From the NCBI GenBank assembly GCA_946811185.2, contig OX328101.1, forward strand, positions 20,010,122-20,074,121: DNA of 64,000 nt, read 5' to 3'. Source of the stretch: Hippopus hippopus. Taxonomy: Eukaryota > Mollusca > Bivalvia > Cardiida > Cardiidae. The notes beneath the pieces were generated by a model that was not told the DNA's origin, ran no database searches, and worked only from the letters and a program-made list of their open reading frames with translations. Of this stretch, positions 21,466-32,779 are shown piece by piece. A program made the translations under genes and the position numbers. How positions within the stretch are numbered: the first letter of the stretch is position 1; each line of letters starts with the position of its first letter.

Positions 21466-21667
21466 CCCTTAACCTGCTAAACAACTTAAATAAAACTTTC
21501 CGATAGTAAAAACCCGAATAATGCTATTTCAAACCTGTTTTATGAAGAAAAATATCTTCTTATCGGACAGTGTAAATCCAAGATCAGACTGCACGTTTTG
21601 TGCAGTCTGATCTTGATCTACACTGTCCGCAAAAAGCTAGTGAGTCGCTCTTAGCAGCCCAAAGGGT
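21466..21667. mobile_element. Family A element abutting a family B element
   Basis: Begins CCCTTAACCTGC straight after TTAA 21462-21465, which is also the right boundary of the B element to its left. Hairpin 21564-21630. Confidence 0.8.
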
Positions 21668-21929
21668 AAGACAGTATAGGGCAAAGGTCAGCTGAAGCAC
21701 CATATCAAAATAATCGATGTTCGTGAAACCTATCTTTCGACAGCTGGGGACAGATAAATATACGAAAAAACACCAGAATTCGTCTAGAGTTTGCTGATTA
21801 GATTAAAGGTATATTTGGCAACAGTCTTTTTTTTGTCTGATAATGTTTTGCTATCAAATAAAGGATGAATCTGGCATAATTTTCTTGGACAAAAGCTATT
21901 TAACAAGTAGTTATGTTCACTTGAACATT

Positions 21930-22135
21930 TTGCTTAACAATTCGCAGTTTTAATGGTCCTAAAGAAAAAGATTTTTAACAAAATTGTGGAAAAAGAAGGC
22001 AACCAGCACTTTCTTTTTACCAAAATATTCTCTACCCTTCCAAAACCAAATTTCAATTTTTGAGTGACATTCATTTCGTCGTTTGCAGATGCTTTCAATA
22101 TTGTCAAGTCTAAAATTTTGTCGTTTGGTCAGTTA
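21930..22135. repeat. Family B element, diverged
   Basis: Hairpin 21977-22034 (AAATTGTGGAAAAAG.. and TTTTTACCAAAATATT), right module GATGCTTTCAATATTGTCAA and GTCGTTTGG. Confidence 0.6.
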
Positions 22136-22183
22136 TTTGTTTGTGGTTTTTAAAGGATGTTTTAAATGATAGGAAATAAAAAT

Positions 22184-22600
22184 GGGCCGTGCTCTGGCAA
22201 AAGGAGGCTTAATGCATCGCCGTGATCCATCGCACCAAGCAAGCCATCACATAATTATGGATCCATAATAATCCCTTTTTTAACAACCGACTTTATCATG
22301 AGGTAGACTAGTCCTTGGATACTTTCCGCAAATACATTAAGCCCCCTTTTCACAGAGCATGGCCTAAGCCATCTGCAATGAGTATCCATCCATGTCAGCC
22401 TGCACAGTCCGCGCATGCTGACATGGGTCGAAAGTTTTTGCTATGGGTAAATGTTCTGGATGTCAAAGGACTAATGTACGTTATGATTCAGTCGGTTGTT
22501 ACATAAAATAGATTTTATGGATCCATTATTATGTGATGACCTGCTTGTTATCATGCATCACGGAGATGCATTTAGCCCCCTTTGCCAGAGCATAACTCAT
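22184..22600. mobile_element. Composite of two family C elements
   Basis: Left copy 22184-22366 lacks the GC hairpin (deletion form): it runs from GGCCGTGCTCTGGCAAAAGG to TTTTCACAGAGCATGGCC. The right copy, 22362-22600, shares its first bases with the left copy's end and has the hairpin (TCAGCCTGCACAGTCCGCGC) and a CTTTGCCAGAGCATAACTCA end. Confidence 0.68.
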
Positions 22601-22739
22601 TTAAATTCTCTGTTTTTATGATCATAGCATTATAAGTACTGTTAGAAATAATGCCACATAGATGCAGAAAATTCTACAATATATATATATTGGTGAAACT
22701 TTTCACCTCTTTGAAAGAAAGAACGCATGTTTTATGACC

Positions 22740-22925
22740 CTAAAATACAGGTGTTTCAGAAAGTTTTGAGAAGAGGAGAAATTGTTTCTAACCAGCATTT
22801 TCTCTAATTTCCACTGCACGCTTACAGTCTTAGAGACAATGTCATTTGTCAACGGCATTTGTTTGTTGTCTGCAAATGGTTTCGATAGAGACGTTTCTAA
22901 AAATACGTCGTCTGGTAAAAAGTTA
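22740..22925. repeat. Family B element, diverged
   Basis: Hairpin 22752-22812 then GTTGTCTGCAAATGGTTTCG and TACGTCGTCTGGTAAAAAGT, the usual right module. Confidence 0.62.
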
Positions 22926-22929
22926 AAGA

Positions 22930-24330
22930 CATATTAACGCACGAAATTAGATAATTTCCGTGTGGGAGAAACTGAGAACTGGTCCAAATATTTCCGGGCC
23001 AATAGACTCAGCCTCCCCCACATCAAAACCTGTGAGAATGGGGAAAGAACTGCCCATTGTTGTCCATCCCCGCACCCACGCCTATGACTATATGCTTTGC
23101 CTTGTTATTGAACGGAGTTCCTACAACGACAGACAAATGTCTGACTGATAAAATATCGAATAAAGTAGTGCACACACTAATACAAATCAGTTTACAAGAA
23201 AATATTGATGCATAACATCAGTGGCGCCGCAAATCAGTTGTTTCTGAAATAGGGCACATTACAGCGGGTTATTTTTTTACGCAAAGGGCATCACTTGAAC
23301 AAACTTCGTAGAGGTCCACGTGGTGATACTACATGACAAATATTTAAACTCTGGGCCATCTAGGATACGATCTGGTTTTTTTCGATCTGGCAATAAAAGT
23401 ACGGTATTTTACATGTTAAAAAAACCCAAAAAAATCAGTCCAAATAGAAAAACAAAGTTGGTACGGGCTCGATCTGGTAATGAAAGTATCATATTTTTAC
23501 ATGTATGTTTAAAAAAAAAAACACTAAACCAGTCCATATAGTAAACAATATGGCTTGTTCCACAGGCACTTTTCAAAAGCGAATAAAAATATAGTGCCGC
23601 CGCTCATGCGGCTCCACAATAAAAGGAAAAGACAAAAAAAAAAAGAAGGCATTGCCTGTGCTTAAAGGAAGCTATTTATATTTTTATAATCTTATCAAAC
23701 ATCAAAAATAGTATGTCACTGAATTAAGTATCAGTAAAGAAGAAAGACATAAAGTAAGAATATTTTTCTAGTGGTATATCCTTAACTGGCTACGAAGCTT
23801 CTTTAGGTATTTTAAGATTTCTCTTCAGAGTTACGCACAGACTAGTGGAAATGTCACATGATCAATAACAGGCGTGTATTACGAGCATTCGTAATCAAAT
23901 CAGTATAATGACGTCATATTTAATACAATAAAAATAGACGAGGTTACTGATTTCAAAACGACCTTCTCTTTATTTAAGCTTACTAAATTGGACTTTTTTA
24001 CTGAGTGTAACTAAAGTTTATACGGTTGCAAAGGAAAATATATCTTGTTGTATTTATTGGTATTTGGTGTTTTACAAGTAATTTTAATTCATGGAATAAA
24101 AAATATTGACAAGCCCCTTTAAGTGCCATAGTTTGGTGAAAATAGAAGAGGAATAAATGAGGCGCACCATGAAACCGGACGATAGACTCTTTACATAAAT
24201 GTATCATTTCGATTGCCTTACCATTTTCTAGCTCTATAAATTCGCTTGTCTGGATAATGTCCGTTGCTCTGGGCTGACATAGGGTGCACCAGACGTTTCG
24301 ATTACTGTAATAGCCGACCGTTTTGAACCA
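22930..24330. other. Intergenic, mostly unrecognised
   Basis: Frames at 22960-23148 and 23998-24354 show no family motif. ATGTCACATGATCAATA near 23848-23865 recurs at ~58772-58788 with a TGACGTCAT further on in both places, hinting at another dispersed repeat. Confidence 0.45.
23295..23360 (+). repeat. Fragment of the ~140-bp periodic repeat
   Basis: AACAAACTTCGTAGAGGTCC and GATACTACATGACAAAT resemble one unit of the repeat at 26.8-27.75 kb. Confidence 0.5.
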
Positions 24331-24333
24331 TAA

Positions 24334-24535
24334 CCCTTTAGCAAACAATCCCATGTTTAAACGACCCTAACAAAACGCCTTTTGAAAACATTGTGGAAAA
24401 AGGAGAAAATGCTGGTTACCAGCATTTTCTCCTTTTTCCACACTGTTTACTACCCATCAAATCAAATAACGTCATTGAAGCCACGTCCAAATTGTTATCT
24501 GCAAATGCCTTCCATATTTTGCCGCCTGGTAAAAA
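24334..24535. mobile_element. Family B element with co-varied stem
   Basis: Left CCCTTTAGCAAACAATCCC, hairpin 24383-24451. The stem reads GTGGAAAAAGGAG and CTCCTTTTTCCAC where most copies have GTGGGAAAAGGAG/CTCCTTTTCCCAC. Confidence 0.8.
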
Positions 24536-24640
24536 GCTACAGAAAGAATAGAAAATATATTACCAGAAAATTTTCTAGCCCAGAAAAAACACAAATTATT
24601 GTAATTCTAAAGCCTTTTTCATTCAGAAAAAGCTCTTCAT

Positions 24641-24755
24641 CTCGGACGAGGTAGATTCAAGATGATAATGCACGCTCTGTGCTGTCTGATCTTGATCTGC
24701 ATAGTCCGCAAACGCATCTTGATTTTCGCCTGGCAGACGAAGGGTAAACGTACGA
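24641..24755. repeat. Family A element, diverged
   Basis: Hairpin arms 24641-24710 (GTAGATTCAAGATGATAATG and CTGTCTGATCTTGATCTGCA) with several unpaired changes. Confidence 0.6.
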
Positions 24756-24866
24756 TTTAATGGTCGTCTGGCTTTTTTTTTATTTTCACTTGGATTCACC
24801 CTTTACCAAACAATTGTTAGGCTACTTTCGATTTTTAGCTACACTGGCCATAGGCCAGCAAGCTTA

Positions 24867-25505
24867 GGCTGATTTTCCATATGTCCGTAATCCGACTGCG
24901 TCGTCCGTTCGCGATTGGTGTGTCCGTTTATCGCAATCAGAACTCTTTTTCCATATACACGATCCGATCTATCTTTTGAAAAGGGATCCTGAATAGCAAA
25001 TATGTCGGATGAAACAGAATACAATTTGTTGTTGATTACTGGTGCCTTATATTTTAGATATAGAAAACAAAAACGAAAACACAGATGTTGAGTGAGAGGT
25101 ATCACTTTAAATGGTAGAAACGACTATGGCACATAAATTCATTTAGTAGGCGAATTGGAATTTTGAAACTGTTGACACTGTCCATGTTACATTGCCGTCG
25201 TTCTGGAATGATTTGAAGCCAAAATTACGAGAAGATCGACTACAAGAGACTCAATAAGTGTAAAACGATGGCTTTTGTTTTCATTTCTGCTTGAAATGCC
25301 GTCCGATGATCCGTTGATATGAAACAGAACGCTGAAAGCAGCGAACTTTTTTTTTATCGCAGTCGAACCGTCGTATTGACGGACAACGCTGTCGGATACA
25401 TGGAAAAATTTATATTGAAAATAATGTTATCCGAACTTGCGTCCAAAAATCGCACTGTCGCAAACGAATAACGCAGTCGGATGACAGACACATGAAAAAC
25501 CAGCC
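24867..25505 (+). mobile_element. PIF/Harbinger-type deletion derivative
   Basis: Inverted ends start GGCTGATTTTCCAT on the left and end ...CAGCC on the right, and stay alike for ~35 bp (ATCCGACTGCGT shared). The trinucleotide TTA flanks both sides (24864-24866 and 25506-25508), the target duplication of PIF/Harbinger elements. At 639 bp it is far too short for an autonomous copy. A transposase remnant lies near 25.0 kb. Confidence 0.7.
25002..25260 (+). pseudogene. PIF/Harbinger transposase, N-terminal remnant
   Basis: An ATG opens MSDETEYNLLLITGALYFRY, then RKQKRKHRC, a stop, VRGITLNGRNDYGT and a further stop. Continuing with frame changes one can follow LVGELEF and FEAKITRRSTTRDSI. This order (hydrophobic helix, arginine/lysine run, W/VR.., R..YG, then a LV.EL segment) is how Harbinger transposases begin. 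The C-terminal catalytic DDE part is absent. Assignment is by eye. Confidence 0.55.
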
Positions 25506-25764
25506 TTATTTTCATACCGGAGATCTAGATCTGTTTCTTTAACTCATTGTAATTTAATTCAAAATATTAACAGGAATGAGTTTCCAGACTGTACGTCTGA
25601 TACGACGACAAAACGTCTCGGCCAACCACAGATTTGATCAACAAAATTACGGGAAGATTACAAACTATGTAGTTGAACGTTTCTTTATTCGGCATAGTTT
25701 TGTCAGCTGGCTAGTTACCTACTCCTTAGTCTCGAATAAATAAATAGTGGATATTTGTATTTTT

Positions 25765-26130
25765 CGGTCAAAGATCGAAATTTATTTCATCTCTTGAACA
25801 TCATCGGTAATATTCTCACGAGTGGCGCAGCCACTCTCGTGAAAATATTACCAATGATGTTCAACAGATGAAATAAATTTCGATCTTTGACAGAAAAAAA
25901 AGACAAATACTCTATTTATTTCATGCTTTTAACCCCTTTTTGGGGGACTTACATCAAAATCCAGTAGTTGTTTCCCGTGGCGTACCCCATCTGCATAACA
26001 ACGCATTACAATATTACGTAAAGCGCGAGAAATGTAGGGTAAATTATGTCATATTTCCATCTGGTTGAATGGCACGTGCGGATTGCCTTAGTACACGGGA
26101 ACTACTCTTTCCGCCTTCAATTGGGTTTAC
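25765..26130 (-). repeat. Second copy of the hairpin-ended repeat
   Basis: Hairpin at ~25772-25897 (CTCACGAGTGGCGCAGCCAC at its top), then on the minus strand the same body as 16.83-17.1 kb including CGCGCTTTACGTAATATTG. Confidence 0.78.
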
Positions 26131-26159
26131 ATCTCATCTTGAAAAAGACATCTACTTGT

Positions 26160-26795
26160 TCGAAATTTTTACTTTTCAACGTATAATCTTGCAAAGCAAA
26201 AAGGAAAATTTGGTTTGAGGCTGGCGTGTTTATAATTCACCAGTTCTCTTCATATTGAATCACATAAGAGTTAAAATTCATCTTCAAGTACCCCTTACGC
26301 CATCTTTTTTTTTCTTGTTTTCACTGAAGCCAGTGGTAGTTTAATTGCTGTTTTCACTGAATTTAAAACGGAGCGTGACCGTGAATCAACTTTAACCACG
26401 CTTGTAAACGTATGTACGCGTGAAATTGTCGCCAGGAATTTGTTGGTCTAAATCGGCATCTGTATTTTTCTGACAGTCGAATCTGTTGCCAGGTAACGAT
26501 ATAAATGAGTTTAAAATCACGGGATTTATTCCAGTTATCACATCATGACTGTGTTGGCTTTTTTTTTTTATGATAAATATGAAATGATATATTCTTTGGA
26601 GAAAACTCATTTTCAGGGTAATTTTATAAGTTTTCACGACAAAGATCAGATACTACCTAACGGTTGCTTGGAAACTACTGGATTTTAGACACTTATTTGA
26701 CTGAACATTTTTCAATTTTGTTTGTGTTAAACGTCTTTTTAAACATTAGATAAGCCGTATTATGTCAATAACGTTTTTCTACGAAAGCCCGTGTG
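26160..26795. other. Intergenic, nothing recognised
   Basis: Low-GC sequence with poly-T runs; the 81-codon minus-strand frame is lysine- and isoleucine-rich chance sequence. Confidence 0.5.
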
Positions 26796-26799
26796 AAAG

Positions 26800-27745
26800 T
26801 TGTAACACCAGGGCGAAACCATTTTTGACCACAGAGCTGTAATTACTTGAATCCTGGTAGAGGTCCACAAGATAAGGCTACATGCCAAAGAATACAGTTC
26901 TAGGCCGTATGGTTATAAACAAGAACGTTTTCAAATTTTCCTCAATATAAAGCTCCTGTAAAACATGAGACCCCTAATTTGAACAAATTCAGAAGTGATC
27001 CAAATTTGGATCTGTATTTCAAGGTCAGGAACAAGAAGATGTTTAAAGTTTTCACCATATAAGACAATGTAAAACTTGCGACTTGTAGGGCTGGGCCAAT
27101 TGAGACCCCAGGGCTAAAATTTGAACAATCTTGGTAGAGGTCTATCAGATAAATATACATGTGAAGTTTAGTAGCCTTAGGCTTTATGGTTAGGAACGAG
27201 AAGATTTTTTTTTAAAGTTTTCACTATATAAGCCCATGTAAAAATATGACCCCAAGGCTTTAATTTGGACTCTCTTGGTAGAGGCCCACTAGATAAAGCT
27301 ACATGAAAAATTCCGTAGCCCAAGGCCTCATGTTTAGAGAGGAAAAGATTTTTAAAGTTTTCGCTTTATAAGCCCAACGTAAAACTTCTAACCCCCGGCG
27401 CAGTACCAGTTTTGACCCCGGCCTACAGTTTGAAAAACTGGAGTAGATGTCCATTAGATGAAGCTACATGCCAAATTTGGTAGCCATAGGTTTTATGTTT
27501 TTGGACAAGAAGATTTTCAAAGATTTTCAACATTTTTCAGTTTTTGTTGCCATGTCAACCCGAGTTTTGTAAGGAATCAAATTCTTTCAAGAAGTATTAA
27601 GGAGTACCATGGCAGGATCATTTCTGTGAAGTTTGGTAAAAATACGATGGGGAGTGTCAGAGAAGAAGATGTTGGAAATAAAAGTTAACGGACTGACGGA
27701 CGCACGACGGACACAGGGCCATGACAGAATAAGCTGAGCGAGAGG
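26800..27745 (+). repeat. ~140-bp periodic repeat with a GACGGACG tail
   Basis: The motif GGTAGAGGTCCA..AGATAA.GCTACATG..AA recurs at ~26857, 27133, 27273 and 27443, with a decayed unit near 27000, each followed by AAGAAGATTTTTAAAGTTTTC. The end GTTAACGGACTGACGGACGC is a tail I associate with bivalve dispersed repeats. The five or so units are well diverged. Confidence 0.72.
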
Positions 27746-28220
27746 AGTACAGAGGGGTTCACAACAATCAGTACAGGTTCTCTGCTAATTTAGATGATAA
27801 AACTTTGAACATGTTTGTTTATATTGTCCTCATGTTTTCCTGTACTGGAACTGAGAGAATAAATGACTTTTTTTTTTTATTTAACAAATTGATCTATATA
27901 ATTATTGTTTTTCAACTTGAAATCTATTTAACGCACAGATAGATGAATTGAATCAATGTTTCAATCTAAAGTCGATTGAACACAAAGATAGCAGGATTGA
28001 TTTAGTTCTTCCATCAGGAAAATGTTTGTCGTTCTAAATGATTAAAGGTTTGTAGACGAACAGAAAGTTTTTTCCACGACTTATTTCATTGAGTACAAAG
28101 TCTGACCTGATCGTCAAGAAATCATTAAGCAAAAGACGTAAATCACGCGATCACATTTGAGATTTTCATGACATGCACTCTCCGCGATATCAACTCTTTT
28201 TACACAGCGACAAAATTGTA

Positions 28221-28488
28221 TATGAACCATGCTCTGTGAAAAGGGGGCTTAACGCATTTGCGAAAAGTATCGACCCATGTCAGCCTGCGCAGTCCGCGCA
28301 GGCTGACATGGGCCGAAACTTTTCGCTATCTTTATTTTTTCTGCATGTCAAATTACCATTCTACATCATGATACAGTCGGATGTTTGACAAAATGGATTT
28401 TCTGGAATTATAATTAGGTTATGTCTTGTTTTGTCTGATGAATAACGGAGATGTATTAAGCCCCCTTTTGCCAGAGCATGGCTCATGT
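28221..28488. mobile_element. Family C element
   Basis: Ends TATGAACCATGCTCTGTGAA and TTGCCAGAGCATGGCTCATG. GC hairpin GTCAGCCTGCGCAGTCCGCG at ~28278-28310 is intact. Orientation is opposite to the copy 90 bp to the right. Confidence 0.8.
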
Positions 28489-28582
28489 ATAATTTAAACT
28501 CTTTCGACGGCTGAAAATAAAACCTTCAGATATTACCCCCAAAATCTTGATGGAATTGACAAAAAAAAGCCAATAGTATATA

Positions 28583-28846
28583 TGAGCCATGCTTTGGCAA
28601 AAGGGGGCTTAATGCATCACCGTGATACATGATACCGCCCCAAATCATCACATATCTATGGATCCGTGACAGCCACTTCTTTAAATAACTGACTTAATCG
28701 TGAAGTAGACTGGTATTTTGACAAACAGAAAATTGACCAATAGCGAAAAGTTTCGGCCCAGGTCAGCCTGCGCGGACTGCGCAGGCTGACCTGGGTCGAT
28801 ACTTTTCGCAGATGCATTAAGCCCCCTTTTCACAGAGCACGGCTCA
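28583..28846. mobile_element. Family C element, intact ends, TATA flanks
   Basis: TGAGCCATGCTTTGGCAAAA to TTTTCACAGAGCACGGCTCA, with TATA on both sides. Hairpin CCCAGGTCAGCCTGCGCGGA at ~28760-28795 is perfect. No coding potential. Confidence 0.85.
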
Positions 28847-29539
28847 TATAAAAGATTAGACTGCACTTCCATGATGTCCGCAAAAGCCCATGTTTTCGCT
28901 TATTGCGCTGAAATGGCCCACGAATCCAAGACAAAGAAACCAAAGAAAACTTAATACCGATGTTGTCATTCGGAGGACGCACACATCTAATTGATAGTTC
29001 TTTGTAATGAAAGGAAACAGAGCAGCCAGCCATTAATGGAAAAATGCGGCTTAAAATGGTGGTTTTATAATGGCCATACTGATACCATTTTTTTTTCATA
29101 TAAAGTGCCTGACTTTTTTTCCCTGCTGAGAACATCTGTATGACATACAAGATGATGAAATAAAATGATAATATACAACGTTCAAGGGTATTTAATTAGT
29201 GACACATGGTCTCTTACGGATTTTTAAGTTTTCGCGCCAGAATTTCGCAAGTACTTGTAGAAAAATGATCACACACACGTTCGTATTGTAGGATCTTATT
29301 CCAATAAGTATGATAACTCTATCCAGATATTAAAGATATATCATTACAGCTAGATAAAAAAAATCTGTTATACCTTGAAAAGTGTATAGAATGGTTCAAC
29401 TGTGTAAACACAGATAAACTACCAATATTTATGGTGCAAGGGAAAGAAAAACTCAAGGGATGTGTCCTTACATAAACCCGGAAACGACAACAGCGATTGC
29501 TTTGAAGGCCTCCAAAACATGAAATGCATTTTCTGTCTC

Positions 29540-29625
29540 TCGTAACTTGTGCAACCTTGCAGCCGTCAGGGGAAACATTTGGCATGAAGATACAATAATG
29601 ATTATAGTTTCATAAAACAAGGATG
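29540..29625 (-). repeat. Short fragment resembling the mariner-host repeat
   Basis: The stretch CTTGTGCAACCTTGCAGCCG...GGCATGAAG.TACAATAATGATTATAGTTT resembles 59345-59415 in order and spacing. It is a short degenerate match seen by eye. Confidence 0.4.
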
Positions 29626-29869
29626 AAATGGGTAAAAACTGGCTGAAAACGAGGATAAATACATCTTTTAAACTCTAAAATTGCACTTTTGTACTAAATG
29701 TAACTATAGTTTCTTTTCGTCTGCAAAGAAAAACATAGGTAATATTATATATTAGCATTTCACCCGAAAAAAGGTAATAAATCACGGCGAAAATCTCGAT
29801 ATGCACCCTGAAGTATTAGCAGAAGTTTACAATGAAAGTCCCAACTGCATAAGCCCTACTCCATGAAAT

Positions 29870-30045
29870 GAGGGTCAAATACATGTACAGAAAGTACCGA
29901 CCCATGTCAGACCACTTCGTTCGTGATTTAGTCGGTTGTTAGACAAAAGAGATTTTATGGATCCATAATTTTGTGATGACTTACTTGGTACAATGCATCA
30001 GGGAGATTCATTAGACCACACTTTTGCCAGAGCGACACTCAAATA
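29870..30045. repeat. Family C right half
   Basis: TACCGACCCATGTCAGACCA, TTAGTCGGTTGTTAGACAAA, TTTTATGGATCCATAATTTT and CTTTTGCCAGAGCGACACTC in the usual order, hairpin collapsed. Confidence 0.65.
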
Positions 30046-30135
30046 CATGTAGCGAATGGACAACGAAGGTTTTTATCTATTATCCATTAATATTTTGAGT
30101 CTGTGCAGCTAAGGGTGCTATCTCTTCTACGTTCG

Positions 30136-30208
30136 TGAAGTTAGCTGCCAGTTGACAGTTGACGATTGACAATTCATTCGTCAACTGGCAACTGTCAGCT
30201 AACTTCAC
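30136..30208. repeat. Palindrome with ~30-bp arms
   Basis: GTGAAGTTAGCTGCCAGTTG is mirrored by CAACTGTCAGCTAACTTCAC, with further CAGTTGAC/GTCAACTG repeats nearby (30230-30300). Confidence 0.82.
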
Positions 30209-30785
30209 ACGTGGTGCCTATTCATTTTTTTCATCCAGCTGCCAGTTCAAGTTTTGAAACGCTAAAAGCGAACTGTCAACTGTCAACCGTCAGCCTTCTG
30301 CTCCTAGTCATTTCCTAGCCTTCATAGTTTATATAAATGTCAAAAGAGAAAGGACATTTTGTTTATTCAACTTCTCCCGAAGCAAAATGCGATCAGGCAA
30401 CAAATTACAAATGGTAAGGAATAAAAAATGTCACCTACCAGATCCAAAAACATTGAGTCAAGTATATAAATCTCAAGGGAAAGGAAGGAAAGACAATAAA
30501 ACAGATTTTTATCATTATACTGACGGTTTGTAAGGCCACATTGGAGGTGCAAATTAGCTAACACCACCCACGGGTTCATTTTGCGGTCACAACCTATCTA
30601 CACGCAACTAGATCTACGTAGCAATATCAATTCGAAGCATTTCTAAACATTTTCATAAAAAATAAGCACTTTCATGGTTGTGACACGGTGCAAGAGATCT
30701 TTCTGTTCAACCACATTATCTTGCAGTATATATCATTAGAAATATATATGTTTAAGAGTAATGATTTCATGCAGTAAAACAAAAG

Positions 30786-30915
30786 AGTCATGTTTTGTGA
30801 AAAAGGGATTCAGTGCATCTGCAAAAAGTACTGACCCAGGTCAGGCTAACCTGTGTCGAAAATGTTTGCCCTTGGTAAATTTTCTGCATGTCCAAGGACC
30901 ATTGTATCTCAGGAT
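30786..30915. repeat. Family C left half
   Basis: GAGTCATGTTTTGTGAAAAA, AGTACTGACCCAGGTCAGGC, TTTTCTGCATGTCCAAGGAC; the right half is absent. Confidence 0.62.
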
Positions 30916-31854
30916 TCGTTATTGTTATCTTTAAGCCTTCAAATGTAGAAATAAGTTTACCACAATCCTACCATCTGTTAACTTTACCATGACACACAAG
31001 AAGCGATGTTATGAAAATGCAAGTCCCATCACGGTTATACTTATTGACAGACACCGTCGAGGAATCTGAAGTGTGTCTCAACAATGATCAGTCATGGAAA
31101 ATATCAATAGACTGTTCTTTTCACAAGTTTTTTCACAAAGATTGCACTACCGTACATGTATTGAAACGTCACGCTTAGAACAGCCATGTCTTTGTCCTCA
31201 TATATTAGGGTGTAATCAACAAATTGCAAAGAGGTACTTCTGATGACCACCATTCCAAACAATTGGTGCGAATTTTGATAAGAGGCTCTCACGCAGGTGT
31301 TTAAGATACTACCTCCCGATCATCTTGAGAAAAAAAACCATACTAAGTGTAGCCTTTTTTTTATTGTAAGATATAGTCTGAAAAATCTGAAAAAAAGTCC
31401 GCCAAGGACTATTCCAGTCAAACATGTATGAATTTTAGACAAGATCTTTGAAAAGAAAATTGTACTAAAAGTTATAGAGAGAACTCAAGTGACGCTAATA
31501 GTATACATATTGTACTAAAACGTGATGAATATTAACCCTTAGCACGGGTAGGAAACTTCATAGTGCTCTGACGAGAAAATGTTGTGGTGGTCTTTCGGTT
31601 CCGAAAGTATCGGCTCAAAAACAACCGAAAAACAAGTAAGCTTCTTTGTACTAATGTGTTCTTATGTCATTGAATGTCGAAAAAAGGACAATGTCATTGT
31701 CTTTCAACGTATTTTCTACACCATAGAAAGTTGTAGAATATGTACAGAGCTGTCTGAATCATTTGTGCCGTGGTTTGACCGTAGCCGAAATAATACGTCA
31801 AGAACCTAATTTCAGACTGATATTGCCATTAACTAAGGAAATACGATAGAGTTT

Positions 31855-32606
31855 TGCTGTCCTAAAAGTGTAAATTACTGTCTTGAACTTCTCTATATTC
31901 GCTGCTGGCAAAGAATTTATAAGAATTAACACAAAATTTACATAAATAAACAAAAGCTCCGATTATGTGGACCGGCTCTGATATGTTGATGGGGGAAAAG
32001 GGCTTCTTTTAAAAAAAACTTGCTTGTCGCTTACTTATTTTATTTTTTTAATTGTTTTAATATCTCTGCAACAATCCATGCATTTGCCATTTAGCATGAA
32101 TGACTAATGGAAGACCAAATATCGTTCTGAAGATGCCACCATTTTTCATTATGTGTGTTTATGTGTGCACTGCATGTACGACGTAAGCATTACAATTATA
32201 ACGTTTAGACCATTCGGCTGATCAAAAGCTATACAATATTTTCAAACTTCAGATAGACTAATGTTAGACAGCATTTTTCAATTGTAATAATATCAGTCCT
32301 TTGTATTTTCAGAAATTCAGTCACTTTTCATCAAACTATTGTATACTATTACTTTTGGAGTGAAGGGTATTAACGAGAGTGCAGAGAGTATATCTTAAAT
32401 AAATAACCCAAGAGTAAATTTTTGGAAGGAAGCCCTAATCAATCGGTGCAGATCAACATATTCAGAACCGGGTTATATATTCAGAGCCGGTCCACATAAT
32501 CGGAGCTTTTGTTTATTTGTGTTAATTTTGTCCTAATTCTTCTTGTCAATTCTTTGCTAGCAGCGAAAAGAAAAGTTCAAGACAATAATCTACGCTTTTA
32601 GGACAT
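31855..32606. mobile_element. Element with ~150-bp terminal inverted repeats
   Basis: Left 31855-32005 (GTCCTAAAAGTGTAAATTAC, AAACAAAAGCTCCGATTATG, GTGGACCGGCTCTGA) and right 32448-32606 in inverse order. ~750 bp overall, no ORF, superfamily unknown. Confidence 0.78.
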
Positions 32607-32779
32607 CGACATTTTTTCTGATGAGTCAGCTTCTGTCATAATGTCGGTATGAGGTAAGGATCATTCCTGTCAAATGATACACAAATCACTCCTGTGGTGT
32701 TTGAAAGGTTTTAATTCCAGATTTTCAAGTTATTTAGCTTCATTGCCATGGAAGTCAGAATATTTTCTTTTCAAAACCT

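Noticed and set aside
23998..24354. 118-codon minus-strand frame starting MGLFAKGLWFKTVGYYSNRN
   Set aside because: No recognised domain, and its beginning overlaps the left end of a family B element (TTTAGCAAACAATCCC), so the start is repeat-derived.
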